NCBI GenBank assembly: GCA_947627535.1
Contig: CANQWM010000027.1
Location: 1-39,475, forward strand
DNA from: an uncultured Acetatifactor sp.
GTDB lineage: Bacteria; Bacillota; Clostridia; Lachnospirales; Lachnospiraceae
DNA length: 39,475 bases
Direction of reading: 5' to 3'
Made by a program: the position numbers and the translations under genes. Below the pieces are notes generated by a model. It was given only the letters and a program-made list of their open reading frames with translations, made no database searches and had not been told where the DNA came from. This document shows positions 39,464 to 39,475 of this stretch, piece by piece; the first letter of the stretch is position 1, and every line of letters begins with the position of its first letter.

Positions 39464-39475
39464 GTCAAATTTTTC

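Overview
The window is chromosomal DNA from a motile, GC-rich, anaerobic Firmicute, most likely a member of Lachnospiraceae/Clostridia. Four things point there: CodY with the topA-codY-flgB synteny shared with Bacillus; Firmicute-type chemotaxis genes (fliY, cheC, cheD); flhF-flhG-ycgR-cheB gene order; and the DUF342 (FapA-like) and DUF6115-like genes at the sigD end. The species cannot be fixed by reading alone. Every gene I can support lies on the minus strand, so the operon reads from high to low coordinates.

Right end (39475 to about 35800). A tRNA-Glu(CTC) has its own promoter and terminator. It is followed by topA, with a good -35/-10 promoter that is flanked by three copies of a 13-bp direct repeat and an imperfect palindrome. 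Next is codY with its own promoter. A strong Rho-independent terminator closes the codY unit.

Centre (about 35780 to 4350). One very long fla/che operon starts at a TATAAT promoter just after the codY terminator, with a possible CodY box directly upstream. Order: flgB flgC fliE fliF fliG fliH fliI fliJ, a motE/ylxF-like gene, fliK flgD, a small TIGR02530-type flagellar operon gene, flgE flbD(swrD) motA motB fliL fliM fliY cheY fliO fliP fliQ fliR flhB flhA flhF flhG ycgR(PilZ) cheB cheA cheW cheC cheD. Together these encode the rod, MS ring, C ring, export ATPase and gate, hook, stator, flagellar placement GTPases, a c-di-GMP brake and most of the chemotaxis pathway. cheR, flagellin, filament cap, hook-associated genes and flgM are not in the window. 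Many junctions are translationally coupled (ATGA, TGATG or TAATG overlaps).

Left end (4345 to 1). After cheD come a two-TM small protein, sigma factor SigD/FliA, a DUF342 (FapA-like) protein, a polar 101-residue protein of unknown function, a DUF6115-type membrane coiled-coil protein resembling SwrB in architecture, and the 5' part of a membrane-anchored protein. That last gene starts at GTG and carries perfect in-frame 24-residue Ser/Pro/Ala repeats that run off the window. This sigD-distal cluster is the least characterised part and the best place to look for new biology.

Two operon junctions (flgE-flbD and flhB-flhA) are interrupted by non-coding repeat/hairpin blocks. One of these shares a sequence family with a copy beyond the tRNA at the right edge. 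They look like dispersed intergenic repeats and may act as mRNA processing or re-initiation points. A candidate extended -10 promoter lies between the flgE-flbD block and flbD.
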